64,000 bases of DNA, taken from Pseudomonas protegens. GTDB lineage: Bacteria > Pseudomonadota > Gammaproteobacteria > Pseudomonadales > Pseudomonadaceae. The notes under the pieces were generated by a model that was not told where the DNA came from, ran no database searches, and saw nothing but the letters and a program-made list of their open reading frames with translations. The translations under genes and the position numbers were made by a program. Numbering within the stretch: position 1 is the stretch's first letter; each line of letters opens with the position of its first letter. Shown here one piece after another: positions 39,741 through 52,503 of the stretch. The DNA lies in assembly GCF_013407925.2 (NCBI RefSeq), contig NZ_CP060201.1, forward strand, positions 4,511,001 to 4,575,000, read 5' to 3'.

Positions 39741-40954
39741 ACCTGAGAAACATCATCAAGCCCTATCCGTCTCCGTTGATTACCGGGCGTGGCATCGACC
39801 TCGACTTTCCGATGCTCGCCGGCTGCCTGACCCTGCTGGGGCTGGGGCTGGTGATGATTGCCTCGGCCTCCACCGAAGTGGCGGCGGCGCAGTCGGGCAG
39901 TGCCCTGTACTACATGATTCGCCACCTGATCTACATCGTGCTGGGGCTGGGTGCCTGCATCGTCACCATGATGATTCCAATCGCTACCTGGCAGCGCCTG
40001 GGCTGGATGATGCTGATCGGCGCGTTCGGCCTGCTGGTGATGGTGATCATCCCGGGGATCGGTCGCGAAGTGAACGGTTCGATGCGCTGGATCGGCTTCA
40101 GCTTCTTCAACGTCCAGCCTTCGGAAATCGCCAAGGTCTTTGTGGTGATCTACCTCGCCGGCTACCTGGTGCGACGGCAGAAGGAAGTGCGTGAAAGCTG
40201 GATGGGCTTCTTCAAGCCGTTCATCGTGCTGTTGCCGATGGCCGGGCTGTTGCTGATGGAGCCGGACTTCGGCGCCACTGTGGTCATGATGGGAGCCGCT
40301 GCGGCCATGCTGTTCCTGGGCGGTGTCGGACTGTTCCGTTTTTCCCTGATGGTGGTCCTGGCTGTGGCGGCGGTGGTCCTGCTGATTCAGATGCAACCCT
40401 ATCGGATGGCGCGTCTGACCAACTTTGCCGACCCTTGGGCCGACCAGTTCGGTGCCGGTTATCAATTGTCCCAGGCGCTGATCGCTTTTGGTCGCGGTGA
40501 GTGGCTGGGTGTCGGCCTGGGCAACAGTGTGCAGAAACAGTTCTACCTGCCGGAAGCCCACACCGACTTCGTGTTCTCGGTCCTGGCCGAAGAGCTGGGC
40601 GCCGTGGGTTCCCTGTGCACGGTGGCGCTGTTCGTATTCGTCTGTATTCGCGGTATGTACATCGGTCTGTGGGCCGAGAAGGCCAAGCAGTTTTTTGCCG
40701 CTTACGTGGCCTATGGCCTGTCGTTCCTGTGGATCGGCCAGTTCCTGATCAATATCGGCGTGAACGTCGGCCTGTTGCCGACCAAGGGTCTGACCCTGCC
40801 GTTTCTCAGTTATGGCGGCAGTTCGTTGGTGATCTGCTGCGCCTGTCTCGGCTTGTTGCTGCGCATCGAGTGGGAGAGCAGGACTCACCTGGGCAGCGAA
40901 GAGATGGAGTTCAGTGAAAGTGACTTTGCCGAGGAGCCGCTCCATGGGCGCTAA
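39737..40954 (+). CDS. ftsW: Septal peptidoglycan glycosyltransferase FtsW (SEDS)
   Basis: This 405-residue SEDS polymerase has about ten TM helices. It polymerises lipid II at the septum with FtsI. The conserved loop PEAHTDFVFSVLAEELG contains the catalytic Asp, and GLTLPFLSYGGSS closes the protein core. The ATG at 39737 overlaps the murD stop by 4 bp; a longer frame from 39614 lies inside murD and is rejected. Confidence 0.97.
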   Translation: MNLRNIIKPYPSPLITGRGIDLDFPMLAGCLTLLGLGLVMIASASTEVAAAQSGSALYYMIRHLIYIVLGLGACIVTMMIPIATWQRLGWMMLIGAFGLLVMVIIPGIGREVNGSMRWIGFSFFNVQPSEIAKVFVVIYLAGYLVRRQKEVRESWMGFFKPFIVLLPMAGLLLMEPDFGATVVMMGAAAAMLFLGGVGLFRFSLMVVLAVAAVVLLIQMQPYRMARLTNFADPWADQFGAGYQLSQALIAFGRGEWLGVGLGNSVQKQFYLPEAHTDFVFSVLAEELGAVGSLCTVALFVFVCIRGMYIGLWAEKAKQFFAAYVAYGLSFLWIGQFLINIGVNVGLLPTKGLTLPFLSYGGSSLVICCACLGLLLRIEWESRTHLGSEEMEFSESDFAEEPLHGR

Positions 40955-42006
40955 CGTGCTGATCATGGCCGGCGGCACCGGTGGCCACGTGTTCCCGGCG
41001 CTGGCTTGTGCCCGCGAGTTCCAGGCCCGTGGCTACAGCGTGCACTGGCTGGGCACCCCGCGGGGAATCGAGAACGAGCTGGTTCCGGCTGCGGGCCTGC
41101 CGCTGCACCTGATCAACGTCACCGGCTTGCGGGGCAAGGGCAAGCTGTCCCTGCTCAAGGCGCCGTTCGTCCTGATCAAGGCGGTGCTTCAGGCGCGGCG
41201 GATCATTCGCCAGCTCAATCCGGTCTGCGTGTTGGGTTTTGGTGGTTATGTGACCGGCCCTGGCGGAGTTGCCGCCAAGTTGTCCGGAGTGCCGGTCATC
41301 GTTCACGAACAGAACGCGGTTGCCGGTACCGCCAATCGGCTGCTGGTGCCGTTGGCCGCGCGAGTCTGCGAAGCTTTCCCGGACACCTTCGGGGCCTCCG
41401 GCAGCCGCCGCACCACGGGCAATCCGGTACGCACCGAACTGTTCCTCGAAACACCGCGCGAGGCCCTGGCCGGACGCAAGGCGCGTTTGCTGATCCTCGG
41501 CGGAAGCCTGGGGGCAGAGCCGTTGAACAAGTTATTGCCGGAAGCCCTGGCACAGGTCGCCCCCGAGCTGCGCCCGGAGGTGTTCCACCAGGCCGGTAAA
41601 AACCACGATGAAGTCACTGCAGAGCGCTATCGCGCCGCCGGCGTCGACGCGCAAGTGCAGCCCTTTATCAAAGACATGGCCCAAGCCTATGGCTGGGCCG
41701 ACCTGGTGGTCTGTCGCGCAGGCGCGCTGACCGTCAGCGAACTGGCCGCCGCCGGTCTGCCCTCGATGCTGGTGCCGCTGCCCCATGCGATCGACGATCA
41801 CCAGACCCGCAACGCCGAATATTTGGCTCGTGAAGGCGCCGCTTTCCTGATGCCGCAAAGAACGACTGGTGCAGCGGACCTTGCCGCTCGCCTGACAGAG
41901 GTTTTGATGCAACCAGAACGACTCGACAACATGGCCCAGGCCGCACGCCGCCTGGCCAAACCCGATGCCACCCTGGATGTGGTGAATATCTGCCTGGAGG
42001 TGGCCC

Positions 42007-42014
<8 letters not shown>
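40944..42014 (+). CDS. murG: Lipid II synthase MurG (GlcNAc transferase)
   Basis: This 356-residue GT-B glycosyltransferase converts lipid I to lipid II at the inner face of the membrane. It shows the glycine-rich [14 protein letters not shown] at the N-terminus, [29 protein letters not shown] and [18 protein letters not shown]. The ATG at 40944 overlaps ftsW by 11 bp. It overlaps murC by 8 bp. Confidence 0.98.
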
Positions 42015-44417
<2,403 letters not shown>

Positions 44418-44421
44418 GTCC

Positions 44422-45288
44422 ATGCAAGGCGCGTCGCTTCGTCATCAGCAACCCGCACCCGGCCGCAAGCCGGTGCCGCGGGGTGCCAGCCGGATGGTGG
44501 CCAAAGAGCCGATGTCGGTGCGCCTGCCGAAAGCCAACTTTGGCTTTCTGAAAAGCCTGTTCTGGCCGGTGCTGCTGGTGGCGCTGGGGTTTGGCACCTA
44601 TGAAGGTGCCCAGCGTTTGCTGCCATACGCCGACCGGCCGATCACCAAGATCGCGGTGCAGGGGGACTTGAGCTACATCAGCCAGCAGGCGGTGCAGCAG
44701 CGGATCGCGCCCTATGTCGCGGCGAGCTTCTTCACCATCGACCTGGCGAGCATGCGCACCGAGCTGGAACAGATGCCCTGGATCGCCCACGCCGAAGTAC
44801 GTCGGGTGTGGCCGGACCAGGTTGTGATTCGCCTGGAAGAGCAACTGCCGGTAGCCCGTTGGGGCGACGAGGCACTGTTGAACAACCAGGGCCAGGCCTT
44901 CACTCCACGTGAGCTGGCGAACTACGAACACTTGCCGCAGTTGTTCGGGCCGCAGCGGGCCCAGCAGCAAGTGATGCAGCAGTATCAGGTGTTGAGCCAG
45001 ATGCTGCGGCCGCTGGGCTTTTCGATCGCCCGTCTGGAGCTGCGCGAGCGTGGCAGTTGGTTCCTGACCACCGGCGCCGGCAGTGCCGGTCCCGGTATCG
45101 AGTTGCTCCTGGGTCGCGATCATCTGGTGGAGAAGATGCGCCGCTTCATTGCCATTTATGAAAAAACGCTGAAAGAACAGATCACGAACATCGCGCGCAT
45201 CGATCTGCGCTACGCCAACGGCCTGGCCGTGGGCTGGCGCGATCCGGCGGCACCCACGACGGCGCAACCTGCCGTCGCGAAGAATTAA
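44422..45288 (+). CDS. ftsQ: Cell division protein FtsQ
   Basis: This 288-residue bitopic divisome protein has a basic, proline-containing cytoplasmic part, a TM helix (about residues 47-66, [18 protein letters not shown]), a POTRA domain ([14 protein letters not shown] onward) and a beta domain. It recruits FtsB-FtsL and downstream proteins. The ATG at 44422 is 4 bp after ddlB; the in-frame codons back to 44347 lie within ddlB. Confidence 0.95.
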   Translation: MQGASLRHQQPAPGRKPVPRGASRMVAKEPMSVRLPKANFGFLKSLFWPVLLVALGFGTYEGAQRLLPYADRPITKIAVQGDLSYISQQAVQQRIAPYVAASFFTIDLASMRTELEQMPWIAHAEVRRVWPDQVVIRLEEQLPVARWGDEALLNNQGQAFTPRELANYEHLPQLFGPQRAQQQVMQQYQVLSQMLRPLGFSIARLELRERGSWFLTTGAGSAGPGIELLLGRDHLVEKMRRFIAIYEKTLKEQITNIARIDLRYANGLAVGWRDPAAPTTAQPAVAKN

Positions 45289-45302
45289 GAAGAGGCAGGA
45301 CC

Positions 45303-46562
45303 ATGGCAAATGTGCAAAGCGGCAAAATGATCGTCGGCCTGGATATCGGCACCTCCAAGGTGGTGGCGCTGGTGGGCGAAGTCGCGGCCGATGGCTCGCT
45401 GGAAATCGTCGGCATCGGCACCCATCCTTCCCGCGGACTGAAGAAGGGCGTGGTGGTGAATATCGAGTCCACCGTGCAGTCGATCCAGCGCGCGGTGGAA
45501 GAGGCGCAACTGATGGCGGGCTGCCGTATCCACTCGGCGTTCGTCGGCGTGGCGGGCAATCACATCCGTAGCCTGAACTCCCACGGCATCGTGGCGATCC
45601 GCGACCGTGAAGTCAGCTCGGCGGACCTGGAGCGGGTACTGGATGCGGCCCAGGCCGTGGCGATCCCGGCTGACCAGCGGGTCCTGCACACCCTGCCGCA
45701 GGATTACGTGATCGATAACCAGGAAGGCGTGCGTGAGCCCCTGGGCATGTCCGGCGTGCGTCTGGAAGCCAAGGTGCACGTGGTGACCTGCGCGGTGAAT
45801 GCCGCGCAGAACATCGAGAAGTGCGTGCGTCGCTGCGGCCTGGAAATCGACGACATCATCCTTGAGCAACTGGCCTCGGCCTACTCGGTACTCACCGACG
45901 ACGAGAAAGAGCTGGGCGTGTGCCTGGTGGACATCGGCGGCGGCACCACCGACATGGCGATCTTCACCGAAGGCGCGATCCGTCACACCGCGGTGATCCC
46001 GATTGCCGGCGACCAGGTGACCAACGACATCGCCATGGCCTTGCGTACGCCAACTCAGTACGCCGAAGAGATCAAGATCCGTTACGCCTGCGCCCTGGCC
46101 AAGCTGGCCGGTGCCGGCGAAACCATCAAGGTGCCAAGCGTTGGCGACCGCCCACCACGCGAGCTTTCGCGCCAGGCCTTGGCCGAGGTGGTCGAACCGC
46201 GTTACGACGAACTGTTCACCCTGATCCAGGCCGAGCTGCGTCGCAGCGGCTACGAAGACCTGATCCCGGCGGGCATCGTGCTCACCGGTGGCACGTCGAA
46301 GATGGAAGGCGCGGTGGAACTGGCCGAGGAAATTTTCCACATGCCGGTTCGCCTGGGCGTGCCCCACAGTGTCAAGGGCCTGTCCGACGTGGTGCGTAAC
46401 CCGATCTATTCCACCGGTGTCGGCTTGCTGCTGTACGGGCTGCAAAAGCAGTCCGACGGCATCTCGTTCTCCGGCATCGGCAGCCGCGACAGCTACAGCA
46501 GCGACGAACCCAAGGCTGCTTTGCTGGACCGCATCAAGAGCTGGGTCCAGGGCAACTTCTAA
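45303..46562 (+). CDS. ftsA: Cell division protein FtsA
   Basis: This 419-residue actin-like ATPase anchors FtsZ to the membrane. Its phosphate-1 motif is VGLDIGTSKVVALVGE, with LVDIGGGTTDMAIF and IVLTGGTSKMEG further on. The C-terminal amphipathic membrane-targeting helix (AALLDRIKSWVQGNF) is intact. It sits 14 bp after ftsQ. Confidence 0.98.
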   Translation: MANVQSGKMIVGLDIGTSKVVALVGEVAADGSLEIVGIGTHPSRGLKKGVVVNIESTVQSIQRAVEEAQLMAGCRIHSAFVGVAGNHIRSLNSHGIVAIRDREVSSADLERVLDAAQAVAIPADQRVLHTLPQDYVIDNQEGVREPLGMSGVRLEAKVHVVTCAVNAAQNIEKCVRRCGLEIDDIILEQLASAYSVLTDDEKELGVCLVDIGGGTTDMAIFTEGAIRHTAVIPIAGDQVTNDIAMALRTPTQYAEEIKIRYACALAKLAGAGETIKVPSVGDRPPRELSRQALAEVVEPRYDELFTLIQAELRRSGYEDLIPAGIVLTGGTSKMEGAVELAEEIFHMPVRLGVPHSVKGLSDVVRNPIYSTGVGLLLYGLQKQSDGISFSGIGSRDSYSSDEPKAALLDRIKSWVQGNF

Positions 46563-46634
46563 AGATTTACCGCAACACCGTTTCAAAGCAGTAGGCAGTA
46601 GGCGAAAAACTAGAGAAATGAAAGGAGAGGGAAA

Positions 46635-47828
46635 ATGTTCGAACTCGTAGACAACATCCCGCAGAGTCCGGTAATCAAGGTTATCGGTGTTGGCGGTGGC
46701 GGCGGCAACGCGGTCAATCACATGGTCAAGAGCAACATCGAAGGCGTCGAGTTCATCTGCGCCAACACTGATGCTCAAGCACTGAAAAACATCGGCGCGC
46801 GGACCATCCTGCAACTGGGCACCGGCGTGACCAAGGGCCTGGGTGCTGGCGCCAATCCGGAAGTCGGCCGTCAAGCCGCTCTGGAAGACCGCGAGCGTAT
46901 CGCCGAAGTACTGGCGGGCACCAACATGGTGTTCATCACCACCGGCATGGGCGGCGGTACCGGTACCGGTGCGGCGCCGATCATCGCTGAAGTGGCCAAG
47001 GAAATGGGCATCCTCACCGTTGCGGTGGTGACCCGTCCGTTCCCGTTCGAAGGCCGCAAGCGCATGCAGATCGCCGATGAGGGCATCCGCGCGCTGAGCG
47101 AAAGTGTCGACTCGTTGATCACCATCCCCAACGAGAAGCTGCTGACCATCCTCGGCAAGGACGCCAGCCTGCTGTCGGCTTTCGCCAAGGCTGACGACGT
47201 GTTGGCCGGTGCCGTTCGCGGTATCTCCGACATCATCAAGCGTCCGGGCATGATCAACGTCGACTTTGCCGACGTACGCACCGTGATGAGCGAAATGGGC
47301 ATGGCGATGATGGGCACTGGCTGCGCCAGCGGTCCGAACCGTGCACGTGAAGCCACTGAAGCGGCGATCCGCAACCCGCTGCTGGAAGACGTGAACCTGG
47401 AAGGTGCACGCGGCATCCTGGTGAATATCACCGCCGGTCCTGACCTGTCCCTGGGTGAGTACTCCGACGTGGGTAGCATCATCGAAGCCTTCGCTTCCGA
47501 GCACGCCATGGTCAAGGTCGGTACCGTTATCGATCCGGACATGCGTGACGAGCTGCATGTAACCGTAGTGGCCACCGGCCTGGGCGCGAAAATCGAGAAG
47601 CCGGTAAAGGTCATCGACAACACCGTTCAGACTTCCATGTCCGCACAGTCGCAAGCGCCAGCCCCTGCTCGTCAGGAACTGCCGTCGGTGAACTACCGCG
47701 ACCTGGACCGTCCGACCGTCATGCGCAATCAGGCGCAGTCGAACGCGGCGACCGCGGCGAAGCTGAATCCGCAAGATGATCTGGATTACCTGGACATCCC
47801 GGCATTCCTGCGTCGCCAGGCCGATTGA
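46635..47828 (+). CDS. ftsZ: Cell division GTPase FtsZ
   Basis: This 397-residue tubulin homologue forms the Z ring. The tubulin signature GMGGGTGTGAAP lies near residue 107. The conserved C-terminal peptide that binds FtsA/ZipA is present (DDLDYLDIPAFLRRQAD). A flexible linker rich in Gln/Ala precedes it. The ribosome-binding site is strong (AAGGAGAGGG). A 72-bp spacer separates it from ftsA, the largest gap inside the cluster. Confidence 0.99.
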   Translation: MFELVDNIPQSPVIKVIGVGGGGGNAVNHMVKSNIEGVEFICANTDAQALKNIGARTILQLGTGVTKGLGAGANPEVGRQAALEDRERIAEVLAGTNMVFITTGMGGGTGTGAAPIIAEVAKEMGILTVAVVTRPFPFEGRKRMQIADEGIRALSESVDSLITIPNEKLLTILGKDASLLSAFAKADDVLAGAVRGISDIIKRPGMINVDFADVRTVMSEMGMAMMGTGCASGPNRAREATEAAIRNPLLEDVNLEGARGILVNITAGPDLSLGEYSDVGSIIEAFASEHAMVKVGTVIDPDMRDELHVTVVATGLGAKIEKPVKVIDNTVQTSMSAQSQAPAPARQELPSVNYRDLDRPTVMRNQAQSNAATAAKLNPQDDLDYLDIPAFLRRQAD

Positions 47829-47859
47829 TGGAATGTATCAGGGGTATTAGGGTGATTGG

Positions 47860-47888
47860 TGTTCAGCAAAGGCATGGTCTGCTATTAT
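47860..47888 (+). promoter_or_regulatory. Candidate lpxC promoter
   Basis: TGTTCA and TATTAT are 17 bp apart in the 112-bp ftsZ-lpxC spacer, with a leader of about 45 nt. lpxC has its own promoter in other gammaproteobacteria. Confidence 0.45.
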
Positions 47889-47904
47889 CGCCAGCCTTTG
47901 TTGA

Positions 47905-48852
<948 letters not shown>

Positions 48853-48879
48853 GTACTCTCTCTTTCCTTTTGTTTTTGA

Positions 48880-48907
48880 AGGCCATCCCCCCGGATGGCC
48901 TTTTTTT
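48880..48907. terminator. Terminator after lpxC
   Basis: A 9-bp stem (48880-48888 with 48893-48901) and 4-nt loop are followed by a T-run. It may also serve the convergent diguanylate cyclase gene. Confidence 0.92.
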
Positions 48908-48919
48908 ATGCCCCAGGTT

Positions 48920-50443
48920 TCAGGCGCTGCGCGGGTAGCCGCTGTAGGACATGTTGGAAACCACCCGATTGCGACCGCTGTACTTGGCCTGATACAGGGC
49001 CTTGTCGGCGTCGCTTACCCATTGTTCCAGAGCGACATCGGGTTGGCCCGACCAGGTGTTGATGCCGATGCTCACGGTCAGGGACGTGGCCTGTGCGCTG
49101 ATGGCCGGCAAGGCGGCGATGCTGGCGCGGATCTTCTCCGCCAGGACGGCGGCGCCGGCACTGTCGGTCCCTGGCAGGATGACCGCAAACTCCTCGCCGC
49201 CATAGCGCGCTGTCAGGTCCGACGGCCGCCCGGCGCAAGCGTCGATGCACTGCGCCACCGCACGCAGGGCCTGATCCCCCAGCGGATGGCCGAAGCGGTC
49301 GTTGAAGGATTTGAAGTGATCGACATCGATCATCAATAGCGACAACGGCAGATGGGTGCGTCGGGCCCGTGCCCATTCGTTGCTCAGCACCTGGTCCAGA
49401 GTACGGCGATTGGCCAGGCCGGTGAGGGCATCGACAGCGGCCAGTCGTGCCAGCTCCAGCTCGGCGTTCTGCCGGCGCCGCAGTTCGCGACACAGTTGCC
49501 AGGTCAGCCAGAACAGAGCGATGCACAGTACCCCGGTGGCGCCGCTGATCAGCAGCGCAGTGCGTTGCCAGGCCGCGAAGACCTCGTCGATGGACAGCGC
49601 GACAATCACGATCAGCGGCAGATCGCCCACCTGGGAGAAGGTGTACAGCCGGTGCATCTGATCAACGCTGGAGACGCCGCTGAAGCTGCCATTGCCTTCG
49701 CGCAGGATGCGTACGAAGTTGGGGCGATTGCTGAAGTTTTTGCCAATCAGATCGTCCGCCAGAGGTGGTTGTTGGGCCAGCAGAACCCCGTCGCGACTCA
49801 CCAGGTTGATCGAGCCGTTGCGCCCGATATCCAGATTCTTGAACAGCTCGTTGAAGTAGCTCAGGCGCATGGCCGCTTCGGCAACCCCGATGAACTGGCC
49901 CTGTTCATCGCTGAGGCGACGGCTGAAGCTGATCCGCCAGTCGTGATCGGCGTTACGGGCGCGGAATGGCGGGCTGATCATCATTCCCGGGTCCGGGTTG
50001 TCGATATGCGCGCGAAAATACTCGCGATCGGCGAAGTTGCCTTGGCGTGGCACTACCGATGCCGAGTCGGCCAGCACGTCGCCCTGCTTGTCCAGCAGCA
50101 GGATGTCGCCCTTGTAGGGCGCGGCGGTGGCCCGGTCGAACAATGCCAGGTGACGAATGGGCGCCGAAACCTGCTGCAGGTCGTTGCGTTGCGTGGCACT
50201 GATCAGGCCCTTGAGGGACAGGTCGTAGAGTTCGACGTTGCGCAAGACATCGGCATCGATCAATTGCACGATGTTGTTCGCGGCACGGGTCGCTGCCTGC
50301 TCGGCGGCCGCGCGTTCGCGGATCAACAGGTAAGTGACGATGCTGAGAATGGCCACGACGATCAGCGAGCTGGCCAGGACCACCAGGCGTTCCGTGTTTG
50401 ACGCGATTTTCCCTGTGCGAGGGGGCGCACTGCTCACGTTCAT
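48920..50443 (-). CDS. Diguanylate cyclase with periplasmic sensor domain
   Basis: This 507-residue membrane protein makes the second messenger c-di-GMP. It has an N-terminal TM (about residues 25-45) and a periplasmic dCACHE-like sensor (about 50-290). A second TM (about 300-322) precedes a GGDEF domain with an intact active site, ARYGGEEFAVI. The inhibitory I-site RPSD lies five residues before it, so product feedback inhibition is expected. No EAL domain is present. The ligand is unknown. It stands alone on the minus strand. Confidence 0.93.
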   Translation of the reverse strand: MNVSSAPPRTGKIASNTERLVVLASSLIVVAILSIVTYLLIRERAAAEQAATRAANNIVQLIDADVLRNVELYDLSLKGLISATQRNDLQQVSAPIRHLALFDRATAAPYKGDILLLDKQGDVLADSASVVPRQGNFADREYFRAHIDNPDPGMMISPPFRARNADHDWRISFSRRLSDEQGQFIGVAEAAMRLSYFNELFKNLDIGRNGSINLVSRDGVLLAQQPPLADDLIGKNFSNRPNFVRILREGNGSFSGVSSVDQMHRLYTFSQVGDLPLIVIVALSIDEVFAAWQRTALLISGATGVLCIALFWLTWQLCRELRRRQNAELELARLAAVDALTGLANRRTLDQVLSNEWARARRTHLPLSLLMIDVDHFKSFNDRFGHPLGDQALRAVAQCIDACAGRPSDLTARYGGEEFAVILPGTDSAGAAVLAEKIRASIAALPAISAQATSLTVSIGINTWSGQPDVALEQWVSDADKALYQAKYSGRNRVVSNMSYSGYPRSA

Positions 50444-50543
50444 GATTTTGATTTCTGCTACGTCGTCGACAGGTGTCAGGCTAGTGTGGACGTGGGCTAC
50501 AGAAGTCGGTCACGCCGTCGCGCCTGTATAAATCCCGAATGCA

Positions 50544-50574
50544 AAAAAGGCCAGCAAAACATGCCGGCCTTTTT
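50544..50574 (-). terminator. Terminator after the OprD porin gene
   Basis: A 9-bp stem (50544-50552 with 50566-50574) is flanked by A/T runs, 13 bp beyond the porin stop codon on the minus strand. It can work in both directions. Confidence 0.85.
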
Positions 50575-50586
50575 GCCTGACGCGCC

Positions 50587-51909
50587 TTAGAAGACGTTGA
50601 TCGGGTAGTCGACGATCACGCGGTATTCATCGGTGTCGTTATCCAGCGCGCCGTAACCGTTGCCGCCACGGTTGGTCGCCCATTGCAGGCGCACGGCGAG
50701 GTCCTTGGCGGTGCCGCCCTGGACCACGTACTTGAGGTCCAGGTCGCGTTCCCAGTGCTTGGCGTTCTTGCCGTCGGCGCTGTACCAGGAGGCGTAGCCA
50801 CGGCTGTCCGGATCGACCTTGGTCAGGTCCAGTTCGCCGCGGGAATAGGACAGCGACGAGGTCAGGCCCGGCAGGCCGAGGCCGGCGAAATCATAGGCGT
50901 ACTTGAGCTTCCACGAGCGCTCGTTGGGGCCGTTGAAGTCCGAGTATTGCTGGGAGTTGTCCAGGTAGATGCTGTCGCCTTGAGCGATGTAGTCGAACGG
51001 TGTGTTGCCGTTGACCCGCTGGTAGGCCGCAGTGACGCTGTGACTGCCCACGCCGACGGTGAAGTGCAGGCTGTAGGTGTTGTTGTCGATGTTGCCCAGC
51101 AGGGCCTGACCGGTGTCCTGGGTGTGATAGAAGTGCAGGCCAGGGTTGAGGCTGACCAGATCATTGACCGCGTAGGTGTAGTCCAGGTCGTAGTAGTACT
51201 GGTTCCAGACGTCCTTGAGTTCGGAGGCGTAGAGGCTGCTGGTCAGCCCCGGAACGCCGCTCCAGGCCACCCCGGCCCAGTTCAGGTGCCGGCTCTCGTC
51301 GCCATCGCGCAGACTCCCGTAGGAACTGCCGATGCGCTGGCGACCGCTCTGGTTGTAGGGTTTGGTGAAGCTGGCCTGGCCGCCCTCGAACATCCAGCCG
51401 TCGAAGCTGCGGTTGGTCAGGCTGACGCCACGGAACGTCTGCGGCAGCATGCGGCTCATGCCCCCGGCGATCACCGGGTTGTTGAGGAACAGGTCGCCGG
51501 CCTTGAGCTCGGTGTCGAAGGCTCGCATCTTCAAGGTGGCCCCAGCGCTGGAGAAGGCTCCGGGCGCTTTTCCGTTGCCATCGCTGATGGGCAGGATGCT
51601 CGAACTGTCGGTGCCGCCACCGCCATCGAGCTTGAGGCCGAGCATGGCATTGGCATCCAGGCCGAAACCCACGGTGCCCTGGGTGTAGCCGGACTCGAAG
51701 ACTCCGAGGAAGCCCTGGCCCCACTCGATGTTGTCATCCGCCTGCTGCTGCCGGTTGCGATTCATGTAGTAGTTGCGGGCGTTGAGCTTGAGGCTGGAGC
51801 CTGCGACGAAGCCCTGTTTGTCGCTCTCTTCGGCAGCCTGGCCCAAGGTGGGAATAGTTGCAGCGATTGCAATGAAGAGTGGGCTGATTCTCAGCGTGAT
51901 CCTGAACAA
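50587..51909 (-). CDS. OprD-family outer-membrane porin
   Basis: This 440-residue substrate-specific porin has a signal peptide (cleavage after GQAA, about residue 26). The mature N-terminus [19 protein letters not shown] is typical of OprD/OccD-OccK channels, as are the periodic aromatic beta-strands and the terminal phenylalanine (YPINVF). These 18-stranded channels take up amino acids, peptides or carboxylates. Which substrate applies here cannot be told. It has its own terminator. Confidence 0.93.
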   Translation of the reverse strand: MFRITLRISPLFIAIAATIPTLGQAAEESDKQGFVAGSSLKLNARNYYMNRNRQQQADDNIEWGQGFLGVFESGYTQGTVGFGLDANAMLGLKLDGGGGTDSSSILPISDGNGKAPGAFSSAGATLKMRAFDTELKAGDLFLNNPVIAGGMSRMLPQTFRGVSLTNRSFDGWMFEGGQASFTKPYNQSGRQRIGSSYGSLRDGDESRHLNWAGVAWSGVPGLTSSLYASELKDVWNQYYYDLDYTYAVNDLVSLNPGLHFYHTQDTGQALLGNIDNNTYSLHFTVGVGSHSVTAAYQRVNGNTPFDYIAQGDSIYLDNSQQYSDFNGPNERSWKLKYAYDFAGLGLPGLTSSLSYSRGELDLTKVDPDSRGYASWYSADGKNAKHWERDLDLKYVVQGGTAKDLAVRLQWATNRGGNGYGALDNDTDEYRVIVDYPINVF

Positions 51910-52008
51910 CGTGTAGCTCCTTTGGTGGGTGAACTTGGTTTTTTATTGTGAATTCGCGAGTTGCTTGCTCTGGGCCCGACGCCTGGGGCGCGGGTTCTTG
52001 CATGGCAA

Positions 52009-52037
52009 AAAAAAGCCGCTGAAGTCAGCGGCTTTAA
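52009..52037 (-). terminator. Terminator downstream of the small exported protein
   Basis: On the minus strand a 9-bp stem (52025-52033 with 52014-52022) is followed by an eight-base T-run. It closes the 74-residue ORF and separates it from the porin gene. Confidence 0.85.
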
Positions 52038-52099
52038 GACAACTTACTCCGGGGTTGAAAGCAGAGAAGTTGTCGAGGGAAACGAGTCGGTATCGCGGA

Positions 52100-52324
52100 T
52101 CAGCTGTCTTTCCGAGCGTCGCTCTTGCTTTGCTCGGCCGTGACTTTCTGGGCTTGCTGATTGTTTTGCTGCTGGGTGGCCTGGGCGATCTGTGCTTGTT
52201 CGAAGGCGGCGGCGCGTGCGGCATTTCTGGCCACGAATCCCTGGGATTCCTCGGCCATGGCCATCGGTGCCACGAACAGGGAAGACAAAACAAAGGCGCT
52301 GGCGATACCCATACTGTTGGACAT
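52100..52324 (-). CDS. Small exported hypothetical protein
   Basis: This 74-residue protein has a clear signal peptide (hydrophobic residues 5-20, cleavage after AMA near residue 23). The short mature part is rich in Ala, Gln and charged residues (AQIAQATQQQNNQQAQK). It is probably helical and periplasmic. AAGGT precedes the ATG. It lies 179 bp downstream of the sensor kinase gene on the same strand and has its own terminator. No family is recognised. The signal peptide, RBS and terminator support it as a real gene. Confidence 0.7.
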   Translation of the reverse strand: MSNSMGIASAFVLSSLFVAPMAMAEESQGFVARNAARAAAFEQAQIAQATQQQNNQQAQKVTAEQSKSDARKDS

Positions 52325-52503
52325 TTCTGAAGACCTTCTTGCAGAGCAAGTTCAATTCGGTGCGACAAAAATATATCCAGTGGGTGCCAGGAAAAAGAGC
52401 CGAACAGGATAAGGACTGTTACCAAAAAAACAACAGTCGGCGCGAACTTGTGGGCACTGGCTGGCCTGCGCCTACAGAATCCGAGCGTCCGAGAATCCGC
52501 GAG

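Noticed and set aside
45285..47774. 829-codon open frame antisense to ftsA and ftsZ
   Set aside because: It mirrors the codon bias of the highly conserved genes on the other strand, has low-complexity His/Gly/Val-rich translation and no family motifs.
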